The notes under the pieces: model-generated
Database searches by the model: none
Told to the model about the DNA's origin: nothing
What the model saw: the letters and a program-made list of their open reading frames with translations, nothing else
Position numbers and translations under genes: made by a program
NCBI RefSeq assembly: GCF_014638995.1
Contig: NZ_BMFR01000022.1
Location: 1-50,018, forward strand
Length of the DNA stretch: 50,018 nucleotides
From: Virgibacillus oceani
GTDB taxonomy: Bacteria; Bacillota; Bacilli; Bacillales; Amphibacillaceae
Reading direction: 5' to 3'
Shown: one piece after another, positions 8,750-16,425 of the stretch
Numbering within the stretch: position 1 is the first letter of the stretch
How the letters are laid out: every line of letters starts with the position of its first letter

Positions 8750-9580
8750 TTAGCGAAGCTGGTTAACGAGCCCCATCATTTGATCACTCATTGAAATCGT
8801 TCTAGCATTAAATTGATAGGAACGCTGCGTCATAATCATGTCAGTCATTTGCTTGGAAATATCAACATTCGAATGCTCAAGTGCACCGCTTTTCAATTTA
8901 TCCGAATTTGGATTTGCAGCTTGAATGATTTCATTAAAATTAAAATTCAATTCATTAAGATCAGGAAGACGGAAATTATTTTGTCCAGTAGCTTCCAACA
9001 GCCTTGGCCGAACTGCTTCGACAATATCCAAGTGACCAACTGTTTCAGATAGTTCCCCGCGTCTGACAACAATTTGTCCATTTGGCTGAATCGTAATGTC
9101 ATCAAATCCATCCGCAAACATGATTGGACCATTTTCGCCTAAAACCGGATCACCATCTTTTGTTGTAAGCATAACGGCCTGATTATTGTTAATCGGGCTT
9201 AAATAAAAGGATCCATCCCGGGTATAGCGCGTTTCCGTAACTCCATTTTCAGTAACTTGAACTTGAAAAAGATGATTCTTTTCAAGCAATGCCGCATCAA
9301 GTGCACGATCCGTTTCCTTTATCGCACCGGGGGTCAGGTCAATATTTACTGATCCAAGTCTTGCACCTGATCCAATCCTTACACCATCAGGGGTCAGTCT
9401 GCCTTCAGCATTGGCAGGATTTGTCATGTTGTCAATTTGCTGAAACAATAATGATGCAAAATCTGCCTGCCGATTTTTGTAGCCAGGTGTTTGACTGTTA
9501 GCCATGTTATGCCCAATCACATCAAGCTTATTTTGCAGCTGATTCATCGTTACGGCTGCTTGTATCATCGTTCTTGACAT
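8750..9580 (-). CDS. flhP: Flagellar hook/basal-body rod-type protein FlhP
   Basis: This 276-residue protein belongs to the FlgG/FlgF family. The N-terminal rod motif is LDVIGHNMANSQTPGYK, and the C-terminal bbr domain includes LEHSNVDISKQMTDMIMTQRSYQFNARTI (shown in part). Such proteins polymerise outside the membrane as part of the flagellar rod or hook. It lies 11 bp after flhO and has the same mbl-flhO-flhP order as B. subtilis. The length is normal and no frameshift is seen. No clear terminator follows. Confidence 0.92.
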   Translation of the reverse strand: MSRTMIQAAVTMNQLQNKLDVIGHNMANSQTPGYKNRQADFASLLFQQIDNMTNPANAEGRLTPDGVRIGSGARLGSVNIDLTPGAIKETDRALDAALLEKNHLFQVQVTENGVTETRYTRDGSFYLSPINNNQAVMLTTKDGDPVLGENGPIMFADGFDDITIQPNGQIVVRRGELSETVGHLDIVEAVRPRLLEATGQNNFRLPDLNELNFNFNEIIQAANPNSDKLKSGALEHSNVDISKQMTDMIMTQRSYQFNARTISMSDQMMGLVNQLR

Positions 9581-9591
9581 AAAATCCCCTC

Positions 9592-10398
9592 CTAGCCTAA
9601 TCGCGCAATTTCGTTTACTGCTTTACCCATACTCTCATCATACGCTTTCAAAACACGCTGATTCGTTTCAAACATGCGGTACGATTCCATCATTTGCGTC
9701 ATTGCCTGTAGTGAGTCAACGTTTGAACGCTCCAGAAAACCCTGCTGCAATGTAAATGTGGCCCCATTTGGTACAGCGCCTGCATCACCTGCAAACAGAC
9801 CATTTCCTTCTTTCACCAATTCATTGGCATTTGCCGCATAAGCAATGCCTAATGGAATCGTTTGCCCTTCCGCTTGCAGGAATCCATCCTGTGTAACGGT
9901 GAAATCCATTCCATTTGTTTGGATTGGATTACCCGCTTGATCCAAAACATAATATCCTTGGTCCGTTACTAAAAAGCCTTGTCCATCAACGGTAAAATTG
10001 CCATTTCTTGTATAGCGTGCTTCCCCGTCCTCATTTTGCACAGTAAAAAACAAGCTGCCTGTTTCATCCGGTAATGCCCCATTAATCAATGCCATGTCGG
10101 TCGAGATACCTGTCTCCCGTACATCCCCTTGCATATAGTTCGGCACTAATTCCTGAACATAAACTCCCGTGTTCAATGCACCGATTGGATTTTGTACGGG
10201 AAGATTCAGCCCGCCATTTACCGTTGGAATATTTTTTGTCCCCATTTGCTGCATCAATAGTTCCGGAAATGCACGCAATGTTGGCTGATCTGCTTTATAT
10301 CCAGGCGTATTTGCATTGGCAATGTTATTAGAAAGTGCTTCTTGGCGCCGCTGTTGAGCCAGCATACCACTAGCCGCGGTATAAAATCCTCTAAGCAA
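9592..10398 (-). CDS. flhO: Flagellar hook/basal-body rod-type protein FlhO
   Basis: This 268-residue protein of the FlgG/FlgF family starts MLRGFYTAASGMLAQQRR, with the rod motif LSNNIANANTPGYK and a C-terminal helix region LERSNVDSLQAMTQMMES. The start is TTG at 10398, because AAAGGAG sits nine bases before it. An in-frame ATG at 10407 directly abuts the ribosome site and cannot be used well. The TTG choice also gives the usual family N terminus. It is co-transcribed with flhP, probably after mbl (58 bp gap). Confidence 0.92.
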   Translation of the reverse strand: MLRGFYTAASGMLAQQRRQEALSNNIANANTPGYKADQPTLRAFPELLMQQMGTKNIPTVNGGLNLPVQNPIGALNTGVYVQELVPNYMQGDVRETGISTDMALINGALPDETGSLFFTVQNEDGEARYTRNGNFTVDGQGFLVTDQGYYVLDQAGNPIQTNGMDFTVTQDGFLQAEGQTIPLGIAYAANANELVKEGNGLFAGDAGAVPNGATFTLQQGFLERSNVDSLQAMTQMMESYRMFETNQRVLKAYDESMGKAVNEIARLG

Positions 10399-10456
10399 GA
10401 CGTTCATCTCCTTTATTGGCGAGTTTAGGAAATTTTAAAATAGGGTGAGTTAAAAG

Positions 10457-11458
10457 TTAAACGATTTTACGACGTTCAATTTTATCAATATTTTCAAGCA
10501 TAATACCTGTACCTTTAGCAACACAATTCATTGGCTCTTCCGCCATAAATACAGGAACCTTTAATTCTTCCGCTAACAGCTGATCAATTCCATGAATCAA
10601 TGCACCGCCGCCGGTTAAAATTACGCCACGATCGATAATATCTGCGGACAATTCTGGCGGTGTGTTCTCAAGCACTGCTTTTGCCCCTTGTGTAATCAGT
10701 GAAACAGATTCGCGCAACGCTTCTGCAATTTCATCCGAATACACAGTAATAGTGCGTGGCAAACCAGAAACCATATCACGCCCGCGGATATCCATTTCTT
10801 CTTTACGTGAATTTTTAAAAACAGTTGCAACGTTAATCTTAATGTCCTCCGCAGTACGTTCACCGATTAGCAGTTTGTATTTTTTCTTTATGTACTGAAG
10901 TATTTCCACATCAAACTTATCACCAGCCATTTTAATTGACCGGGCTGTTACGATATCCCCCATTGAAAGGACCGCAACATCTGTTGTACCGCCGCCGATA
11001 TCAACGACCATATTTCCGCTTGGCTGATAAATTTCCATACCAGCACCAATTGCCGCAACCTTTGGCTCTTCCTCAAGGTAAACCTTCTTGCCGCCGGATT
11101 TCTCAGCAGCTTCTTTAATCGCCTTTTGCTCAACCTTCGTAATATTTGTCGGGCAGCAAATCAGCATTCTCGGTTTAGACAAAAATCCACGTACATTAAT
11201 TTTATTTATAAAATGTTTTAACATCGCTTCTGTAACATCAAAGTCAGCAATAACGCCATCTTTCAATGGACGAATGGCTTCAATATTTCCTGGTGTACGC
11301 CCGACCATACGGCGAGCCGCTTCTCCAACTTCAAGAACCTTGCCTGTCGTACGATCCATCGCAACAACTGACGGCTCATTCAAAACAATTCCTTTACCTT
11401 TAACGTGAATCAACACATTGGCAGTTCCAAGGTCAATTCCGATATCCCTAGAAAACAT
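10457..11458 (-). CDS. mbl: Rod-shape-determining actin-like protein Mbl
   Basis: This 333-residue MreB-family protein forms membrane-bound filaments that guide lateral cell-wall synthesis. The ATPase motifs are in order: phosphate-1 DIGIDLGTANVLIHVKGKG near the N terminus, phosphate-2 VVDIGGGTTDVAVLS in the middle, and adenosine loop GVILTGGGALIHGIDQLL near the C terminus. The neighbouring flhO and flhP, and spoIIID upstream, identify it as Mbl rather than MreB or MreBH. GGGAGGAT precedes the ATG by ten bases. A repeat array now separates it from spoIIID; in B. subtilis these two genes are close together. Confidence 0.95.
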   Translation of the reverse strand: MFSRDIGIDLGTANVLIHVKGKGIVLNEPSVVAMDRTTGKVLEVGEAARRMVGRTPGNIEAIRPLKDGVIADFDVTEAMLKHFINKINVRGFLSKPRMLICCPTNITKVEQKAIKEAAEKSGGKKVYLEEEPKVAAIGAGMEIYQPSGNMVVDIGGGTTDVAVLSMGDIVTARSIKMAGDKFDVEILQYIKKKYKLLIGERTAEDIKINVATVFKNSRKEEMDIRGRDMVSGLPRTITVYSDEIAEALRESVSLITQGAKAVLENTPPELSADIIDRGVILTGGGALIHGIDQLLAEELKVPVFMAEEPMNCVAKGTGIMLENIDKIERRKIV

Positions 11459-11616
11459 GTATCTAGATCCTCCCTGCTACATTCTCTTCTCGCAATATGT
11501 AAACGAACACAATGCTACTAATATAATATTTTACCACAAAATTCAACAATTAACTGCAAATAGAGGAAAAAAGTTGGATAAATTTTGTAGGATGGTGGTG
11601 GGGGTTCTGGTTATTG

Positions 11617-12365
11617 GGATGATGTTCTGGTTTTCGGGTTGATGTTCTTGATTTTGGGTTGATACTCTCGCTCTCGGGTTGATGTTCTCGCTCTCCGGTT
11701 GATGCTCTCGCTTTCGGGTTGATGTTCGCGCCCTCGGGTTGATGTTCCCGCTCTCGGGTTGATGCTCTCGCTCTCGGGTTGATGTTCGCGCCCTCGGGTT
11801 GATGTTCGAGCACTCAGGTTGATGTTCCCGCTCTCGGGTTGATGCTCTCGCTCTCGGGTTGATGCTCTCGCTCTCGGGTTGATGTTCTCGCCCTCGGGTT
11901 GATGTTCCCGCTCTCGGGTTGATGTTCGAGCACTCGGGTTTGATGTTCGCTCGGGTTGATGTTCTCGCTCTCGGGTTGATGTTCGCTCTCTTGGGTTGAT
12001 GTTCGCTCTCTCGGGTTGATGTTCCCGCCCTCGGGTTGATGTTCTCGCTCTCGGGTTGATGCTCTCGCTCTCGGGTTGATGCTCTCGCTCTCGGGTTGAT
12101 GCTCTCGCTTTCGGGTTGATGTTCGCGCCCTCGGGTTGATGTTCCCGCTCTCGGGTTGATGCTCTCGCTCTCGGGTTGATGTTCGCGCCCTCGGGTTGAT
12201 GTTCCCGCTCTCGGGTTGATGTTCTCGCTCTCCGGTTGATGTTCCCGCTCTCCGGTTGATGTTCCCGCTCTCGGGTTGATGTTCGCGCCCTCTGGTTGAT
12301 GTTCCCGCTCTCGGGTTGATGTTCACACTAACGGATTGATATTCCCTCTCTTAAGATGATGTTTT
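11617..12365 (+). repeat. Tandem array 2 of 20-bp repeats, core GGTTGATG
   Basis: The array has about 38 units with period 20 (a few shortened to 16-19) and the core GGGTTGATG on the plus strand. Variable parts differ from array 1: TTCCCGCTCTC, CTCTCGCTCTC, TTCGCGCCCTC, TTCTCGCTCTC. The block 11701-11807 recurs at 12098-12204, an offset of 397 bp. Units at both ends are diverged (TTGGGATGATGTTCTGG at the left, GGATTGATATTCCC and AAGATGATG at the right). On the minus strand no frame contains a stop, so a 20-residue periodic frame (REREHQPESGNINPRAGTST type) runs through the array; no ribosome site or codon logic supports it as a gene. It lies between the 5' ends of mbl and the NERD gene. Confidence 0.95.
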
Positions 12366-12458
12366 AATTATACAAAAAAATTTTTTATATAAAATAAAAG
12401 GGTTTTGCTAAATTATGTCGAACTATATACCTAGACTACAAAAAAGGAGTGAATATAT

Positions 12459-13523
12459 TTGTTCGCTGAATACCGTACTAAACCGTATGTAATTTTATGT
12501 TATGAAGCATTATTCCGATGCCTCCTGGAAAGATATCGTACAAATGAAATACTTATTGCGGATTATAACCGATACTACGCTGGATTCCGTGGAGAAAAGG
12601 ATGTTGATTATAAACTGGCACTATATCCCCACAATGACTTCTTGATCCATCCTGATATTCGATTAAAAAACTTCAACCATTATTTTCAAATTGACACATT
12701 AATATTAACCAAAAAGTTCTTTTGTATATTGGAAATTAAGAATATTTCTGGAGAACTCGAGTATGATCCCGTGCTCCGGCAATTAATTCAAAAAAAGGGT
12801 GAAGTCGAAAATGGTTATAAGGATCCAATACTTCAGGCTGAAGCACAAAAGGTGAATCTGGTAACATGGCTACAAAAATTTAATATAAACATACCTGTCG
12901 AAACCATTTCTGTTATAAGTAATCCCTCCACCATAATCCGAATTAAGGAAGGAGATACTGAAATTTATAACAAGTTAATTCATGCAGAAAGCCTACATGA
13001 ACACTTAGATAAGTTATCCTTGAAATATACGAAAGATGTTTTGACCAAATCAACAATTAATAAAATTAGTAACACAATATTGAATGAAAACACTCCGTAC
13101 CTCCCTAATTTATTTAAAACCTATAATATATCGGAACATCATCTCATAAAAGGAATTCAGTGCCCCAACTGCCAACACTATCCAATAAACCGTTTATATA
13201 AAAAATGGTTTTGTCCAAAATGCTCTACAATTAATCATAAAGCACATGAACGCGTTATTTTGGACTATTTTCTCCTTTATAAAAACACAATCACAAATAA
13301 AAAATGCAGGCAATTACTTCAAATCACGTCTGGGAGAACAGCATATGTTATATTAAATTCAATGAAATTAAGCCAAACTGGTAAAAATAGCGCTAGAGAA
13401 TACCACGCTCCTTTGTTAAAAAACTTCCCTCAAAACTCTGATTTTCTTAGCAGGAACAGATCAATACTCGATTTTAATAATAAAAATAAAAGCGAAATAG
13501 AAGATAAGTTTTATTTAAATTAG
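12459..13523 (+). CDS. NERD (nuclease-related domain) protein with C-terminal zinc ribbon
   Basis: This is a 354-residue protein. Residues about 40-160 match the NERD domain (FQIDTLILTKKFFCILEIKN, with the D...EIK pattern of restriction-like nuclease folds, and DPILQAEAQKVNLVTWLQ). Residues about 228-262 hold a CxxC...CxxC zinc ribbon (CPNCQHYPINRLYKKWFCPKC), followed by a helical region that may be a winged helix. The TTG start at 12459 has GGAG nine bases upstream. It is AT-rich, monocistronic, opposite to its neighbours and enclosed by two repeat arrays, so it looks like an insertion between mbl and spoIIID. Nuclease activity is a family-based inference, and its target is unknown. Confidence 0.85.
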   Translation: MFAEYRTKPYVILCYEALFRCLLERYRTNEILIADYNRYYAGFRGEKDVDYKLALYPHNDFLIHPDIRLKNFNHYFQIDTLILTKKFFCILEIKNISGELEYDPVLRQLIQKKGEVENGYKDPILQAEAQKVNLVTWLQKFNINIPVETISVISNPSTIIRIKEGDTEIYNKLIHAESLHEHLDKLSLKYTKDVLTKSTINKISNTILNENTPYLPNLFKTYNISEHHLIKGIQCPNCQHYPINRLYKKWFCPKCSTINHKAHERVILDYFLLYKNTITNKKCRQLLQITSGRTAYVILNSMKLSQTGKNSAREYHAPLLKNFPQNSDFLSRNRSILDFNNKNKSEIEDKFYLN

Positions 13524-13543
13524 TGCGTTGGTTTTGCACTTGG

Positions 13544-13962
13544 GGATGATACCTACTGCTTTCCGGTTGATGTTCTCTCCCTTGGGTTGATGTTCCTCTT
13601 TTCCGGTTGATGTTCTCTCCCTGGGGTTGATGTTCCTCTTTTCCGGTTGATGTTCTCTCTCTGGTGTTGATGTTCCCCTTTTCCGGTTGATGTTCTCTCA
13701 CTGGGGTTGATGCTCCCCTTTTCCGGTTGATGTTCTCTCCCTGGGGTTGATGCTCCTCTTTTCCGGTTGATGTTCTCTCCCTGGGGTTGATGCTCCCCTT
13801 TTCCGGTTGATGTTCTCCCCCTGGGATTGATGCTCCCCTTTTCCGGTTGATGTTCTCTCCCTGGGGTTGATGCTCCCCTTTTCCGGTTGATGTTCCCCTA
13901 ACGATTGATGTTCTCGCTCTGGAATTGATATTCTCCTGCTCTCCCGCCGATACTCCCTCCAA
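13544..13962 (+). repeat. Tandem array 3 of 20-bp repeats with a 40-bp higher-order unit
   Basis: About 21 units in strict 20-bp period alternate between two types: GGTTGATGTTCTCTCCCTGG and GGTTGATGCTCCCCTTTTCC (or TTCCTCTTTTCC). The true homogenised unit is therefore a 40-bp dimer. It has the same orientation as the other arrays. It starts 20 bp after the NERD stop and ends with diverged units TCTCCTGCTCTCCCGCCGAT, similar to the right end of array 1. The minus strand is free of stops, giving spurious open frames. Confidence 0.95.
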
Positions 13963-13976
13963 TAAACCACCAACAC

Positions 13977-14009
13977 CCGAAAACCCAGCCTCAACGGCTG
14001 GGTTTTCGG
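13977..14009. terminator. Strong terminator at the spoIIID end
   Basis: CCGAAAACCCAGCC (13977-13990) and GGCTGGGTTTTCGG (13996-14009) form a perfect 14-bp stem with a five-base loop. It lies after the convergent ends of spoIIID (-) and the NERD gene plus array (+) and may act in both directions. Confidence 0.8.
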
Positions 14010-14122
14010 TAACGCCTTCTTCATGTGGATTTTCTGCTACTAAGGATTAGCTAAGTACATCATTCGTTCACAACTGTATTAATTTTTTTGCCATCACCTC
14101 CTTTATGGAAGCATCAAGCCTA

Positions 14123-14407
14123 TTATCCGACAGGCTCTATTGTTGATTCTTTGCTTGCTGGGTCAATTTTGTATTTTTTTCGAGTTGCTTCGCCTCCGCG
14201 GAGATGGCGGATTGATTTGTGGTATTCCAGAATATCTTTTACCTGGTTTGCTAATTCTGGGTTTATTTCCGGTAAACGCTCTGTTAAATCTTTGTGGACA
14301 GTGCTCTTTGAAACACCAAATTCTTTTGCTATCATACGGACGGTCATTTTCGTCTCGACGACATGTCTCCCTATCCTGATAGTCCTCTCCTTGATGTAAT
14401 CGTGCAC
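14123..14407 (-). CDS. spoIIID: Sporulation transcription factor SpoIIID
   Basis: This 94-residue protein has a helix-turn-helix at about 20-45 (KMTVRMIAKEFGVSKSTVHK) and a basic C-terminal segment (HKSIRHLRGGEATRKKYK). Family knowledge: it is a mother-cell DNA-binding regulator that modulates many sigma-E genes and helps switch to sigma-K. The GTG start at 14407 is chosen because GGGAGG lies eight bases upstream and gives the normal N terminus VHDYIKERT; the longer open frame from 14458 has no ribosome site. It lies between mbl and spoIIQ, the family's usual place, except that a peptide/receptor pair and a NERD gene have entered on either side. Confidence 0.95.
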   Translation of the reverse strand: MHDYIKERTIRIGRHVVETKMTVRMIAKEFGVSKSTVHKDLTERLPEINPELANQVKDILEYHKSIRHLRGGEATRKKYKIDPASKESTIEPVG

Positions 14408-14530
14408 ACCGTTCGCCTCCCTAAGTTGTCTATTTCCGAGGTGTATCTTTTGAGACAAGGTGATCGAGATTTGTTACGGGACATATAGCGGCTGGAAATG
14501 TTTCAGTGTAGTAGCTGTCATAAGAGATTA

Positions 14531-14563
14531 TTATTGTGAAGGATCTAAAGGCAATACCGTCAT
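14531..14563 (-). CDS. Possible ten-codon leader peptide upstream of spoIIID
   Basis: An ATG at 14563 with a textbook AAGGAG ribosome site seven bases upstream opens a ten-codon frame (MTVLPLDPSQ, stop TAA). It ends 123 bases before the spoIIID start. In B. subtilis translation of spoIIID requires translation of a small upstream frame called usd. I see no sequence proof of homology, but the position fits an analogous leader. A sigma-E-like -10 sequence (CATACAAA, minus strand, 14609-14616) lies suitably upstream without a clear -35. A longer overlapping frame (14430-14654) ends 22 bases before spoIIID and is an alternative. The rest of the gap 14408-14868 shows nothing else convincing. Confidence 0.3.
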   Translation of the reverse strand: MTVLPLDPSQ

Positions 14564-14868
14564 AGAAGTTCTCCTTATAAATACGGTAACGCGTTTTGCC
14601 ATAAAAATTTTGTATGTAATAGATGTGTGTTTGACAAGCCACACATGCTCTCACCTCAGACGTTAATTGAATGCTTGGTTTGTAACATTTTATTACTTAA
14701 CTGTGGTGATTATGATTAAAATTACATCATTAGGAAGGAGGACAAGGAGTTTTTTTAAAAAGGATGGATTGCAGACCGTATTTCTTGAATGGTTACATTT
14801 TCAAACAGGGATTTTTCAAGAAAAGTTGTGTTTAAATCCGCAATCCACATCTAGGGTGATTTTCTGAA

Positions 14869-15000
14869 TTAATCAATATCGCCTAGGCCGGGATCTTGGT
14901 TGTCTTCAAGAATGCTTGTGTCATCAGCAAATATACTTGTGCAAGGAAAAAATAGTAATGATACAGTAGTAAGAACAACTGCAATTCGCGCTTTACGCAT
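14869..15000 (-). CDS. 43-residue secreted prepropeptide, AimP/Phr-like signal
   Basis: The gene encodes a short precursor. It has a basic start (MRKAR), a hydrophobic core VVLTTVSLLFFPCTSIFA with a probable signal-peptidase site after residue 25 (IFA), and an acidic 18-residue tail DDTSILEDNQDPGLGDID. An excellent AGGAGG site lies eight bases before ATG 15000. It follows the AimR-like gene by 106 bp on the same strand, which is the arrangement of arbitrium (aimR-aimP) and rap-phr pairs. In those families the active peptide is five to six residues cut from the C-terminal part. Which residues form it here cannot be read from sequence. No phage gene is nearby. Confidence 0.65.
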   Translation of the reverse strand: MRKARIAVVLTTVSLLFFPCTSIFADDTSILEDNQDPGLGDID

Positions 15001-15106
15001 ATGTTTAGCCTCCTCTCTCCCATATTGCAGCAAGGTTTGACTGATTATTTATGGCGGACTGGGCCTATTATGAAATCCCCGTCCAATATACCTGTGGAAA
15101 GCTATG

Positions 15107-16141
15107 TTAAACCATCTGTTTTAACGCATTCAGTGGCAGTCTGCCGAAGAAGTGGTCACTTCTTTTTTCAATAAAGTGATTATAGGACTGAAGTAATTTG
15201 TTTTTATCTTTTTTCGCTAACCCTAAATAATATAGTCTAAATGGACTATTTATTGGAACATCATCTAGAATAGCAGCGGCTTTATCATGATTGCCTTTGG
15301 CTACTTCAAGATGCGCCTGTTCACTTCTGTCATCTGTTTCAATACCTTCCGTGCGTTTGAAGTGTGCGGATAAGAAAGGAATATTTCTGTTTTCGATTAT
15401 GTTAACATTACGTTGCAAGTCATTTTGTTTTGCCAGCTTTAACGCTTCGGACATGTGATACATCCCTTGAAAATAGGTATCAAATGTATAGGTTAATCCT
15501 AGGTTAATGTGCAGATTGACCTTTGTTTTAATATTTGTTGTATGATTCAGGACGCGGAAGGCATATTTTCTCGCCATGATTAACTCGTTCCGGACCCAAT
15601 AATAAACAAATAAATTTTGGTAAAGCCGGATATTGAAATAGGATACTAATAACGGATCTTCTACATCGTCAAATAAATGCTGCAATTTATCCAGGAAGTT
15701 ACCCATTTCGCCAAATTCACTGATTTCGTAATATACCGCTATTTTCACAAATTCTATGACACATTTTAAATCCGATTCGTCCGTTTTAATGCGTCTTACC
15801 ATTTTTAAAATGTCATGGGGGTTGTGCTTTCCTAGCCTTCTATCAATGACAAGTTGATAGACTGCCCCCCAATTCCTGTTTGATTTGTTAGCGGACTTTT
15901 TATTTTTGTTAATTAGCAGTTGCAAATCATTGTAAAACCCATTCATATATAAGAACTCCATACCTTTTTTACTAATATCAGGTGAAGTTGTTTGTAAACA
16001 GAATTTACGCATTAACTCTAGCACTGTCTGATCATCATGCTCATGAGCCAGCAGGAGACGTACTTGCTCCAACGTTAGTTCACCATTGCCTGGAAACGTT
16101 ATCAAAGAATTAGCTGCAAAGTCAGTATTAGGGTATATCAT
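15107..16141 (-). CDS. AimR-like peptide receptor (RRNPP-type helical repeat protein)
   Basis: This 344-residue all-helical protein resembles phage AimR receptors. Shared features are FPGNGELTLEQVRLLLAH and LELMRKFCLQ near the N terminus, repeated TPR-like helices through the middle, and a C-terminal EQAHLEVAKGNHDKAAAIL and YYLGLAKKDKNKLLQSYNHF with DHFFGRLPL. Judging from the remembered AimR sequence, the first 30-35 residues, which carry the DNA-binding helix-turn-helix, are mostly absent. An in-frame TAA at 16199-16201 prevents a longer start. ATG 16141 has AAAGGA upstream; ATG 16180 is an alternative (357 residues). A signal-peptide gene follows. It could be a Rap-like regulator of sporulation rather than a lysogeny switch. 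Confidence 0.7.
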   Translation of the reverse strand: MIYPNTDFAANSLITFPGNGELTLEQVRLLLAHEHDDQTVLELMRKFCLQTTSPDISKKGMEFLYMNGFYNDLQLLINKNKKSANKSNRNWGAVYQLVIDRRLGKHNPHDILKMVRRIKTDESDLKCVIEFVKIAVYYEISEFGEMGNFLDKLQHLFDDVEDPLLVSYFNIRLYQNLFVYYWVRNELIMARKYAFRVLNHTTNIKTKVNLHINLGLTYTFDTYFQGMYHMSEALKLAKQNDLQRNVNIIENRNIPFLSAHFKRTEGIETDDRSEQAHLEVAKGNHDKAAAILDDVPINSPFRLYYLGLAKKDKNKLLQSYNHFIEKRSDHFFGRLPLNALKQMV

Positions 16142-16189
16142 GTACTCTTTCCTTTCTAAACCAGTTCGATATATAGTCATTTTCCCTTG

Positions 16190-16203
16190 TGTAACGCGTT
16201 ACA
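16190..16203. promoter_or_regulatory. 14-bp perfect palindrome upstream of the AimR-like gene
   Basis: TGTAACGCGTTACA is a perfect inverted repeat ten bases before the upstream ATG of the AimR-like gene. Its ten-base part GTAACGCGTT occurs again at 14586-14595, between the peptide gene and spoIIID. It resembles a catabolite (cre) site but has the two central bases reversed. It could be an operator for the receptor's own operon. It also contains the in-frame TAA that limits the receptor's N terminus. Confidence 0.4.
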
Positions 16204-16370
16204 TTTAACAAAAAACACTTTTCAGCATATGTCAACATCTTAGTAGTACTTTGCCTATAATAACACAATTTTGCTAAAAAAATGGCCGCAATCGTTCGAC
16301 AATTTCTGCAAGCTATTTTAGTATCGAATTTCCCCCATTATACTTACTTTCAAGTTCACTAGAATCGCAA

Positions 16371-16406
16371 AAAAAAATAACCCTAGTTAGAGAAACTACT
16401 AGGGTT
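16371..16406 (-). terminator. spoIIQ terminator
   Basis: On the minus strand AACCCTAGT pairs with ACTAGGGTT (9 bp) around a ten-base loop, followed by ATTTTTTTT. It lies 20 bases after the spoIIQ stop and separates it from the AimR-like gene. Confidence 0.85.
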
Positions 16407-16425
16407 ATAACTATTTTATTTACGA

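Noticed and set aside
11550..12326. Two long minus-strand open frames (87 and 170 codons) with HQPES/NINPRA repeats
   Set aside because: They exist only because the 20-bp repeat has no stop on that strand; no ribosome site, and the units vary without regard to codons.
13474..14024. Minus-strand open frames of 162 and 108 codons in array 3
   Set aside because: Same repeat artefact; they overlap each other, the NERD gene end and the spoIIID terminator.
16190..16203. Catabolite (cre) site reading of the palindrome
   Set aside because: The two central bases are GC instead of CG, so it fails the CcpA consensus at its most conserved positions.
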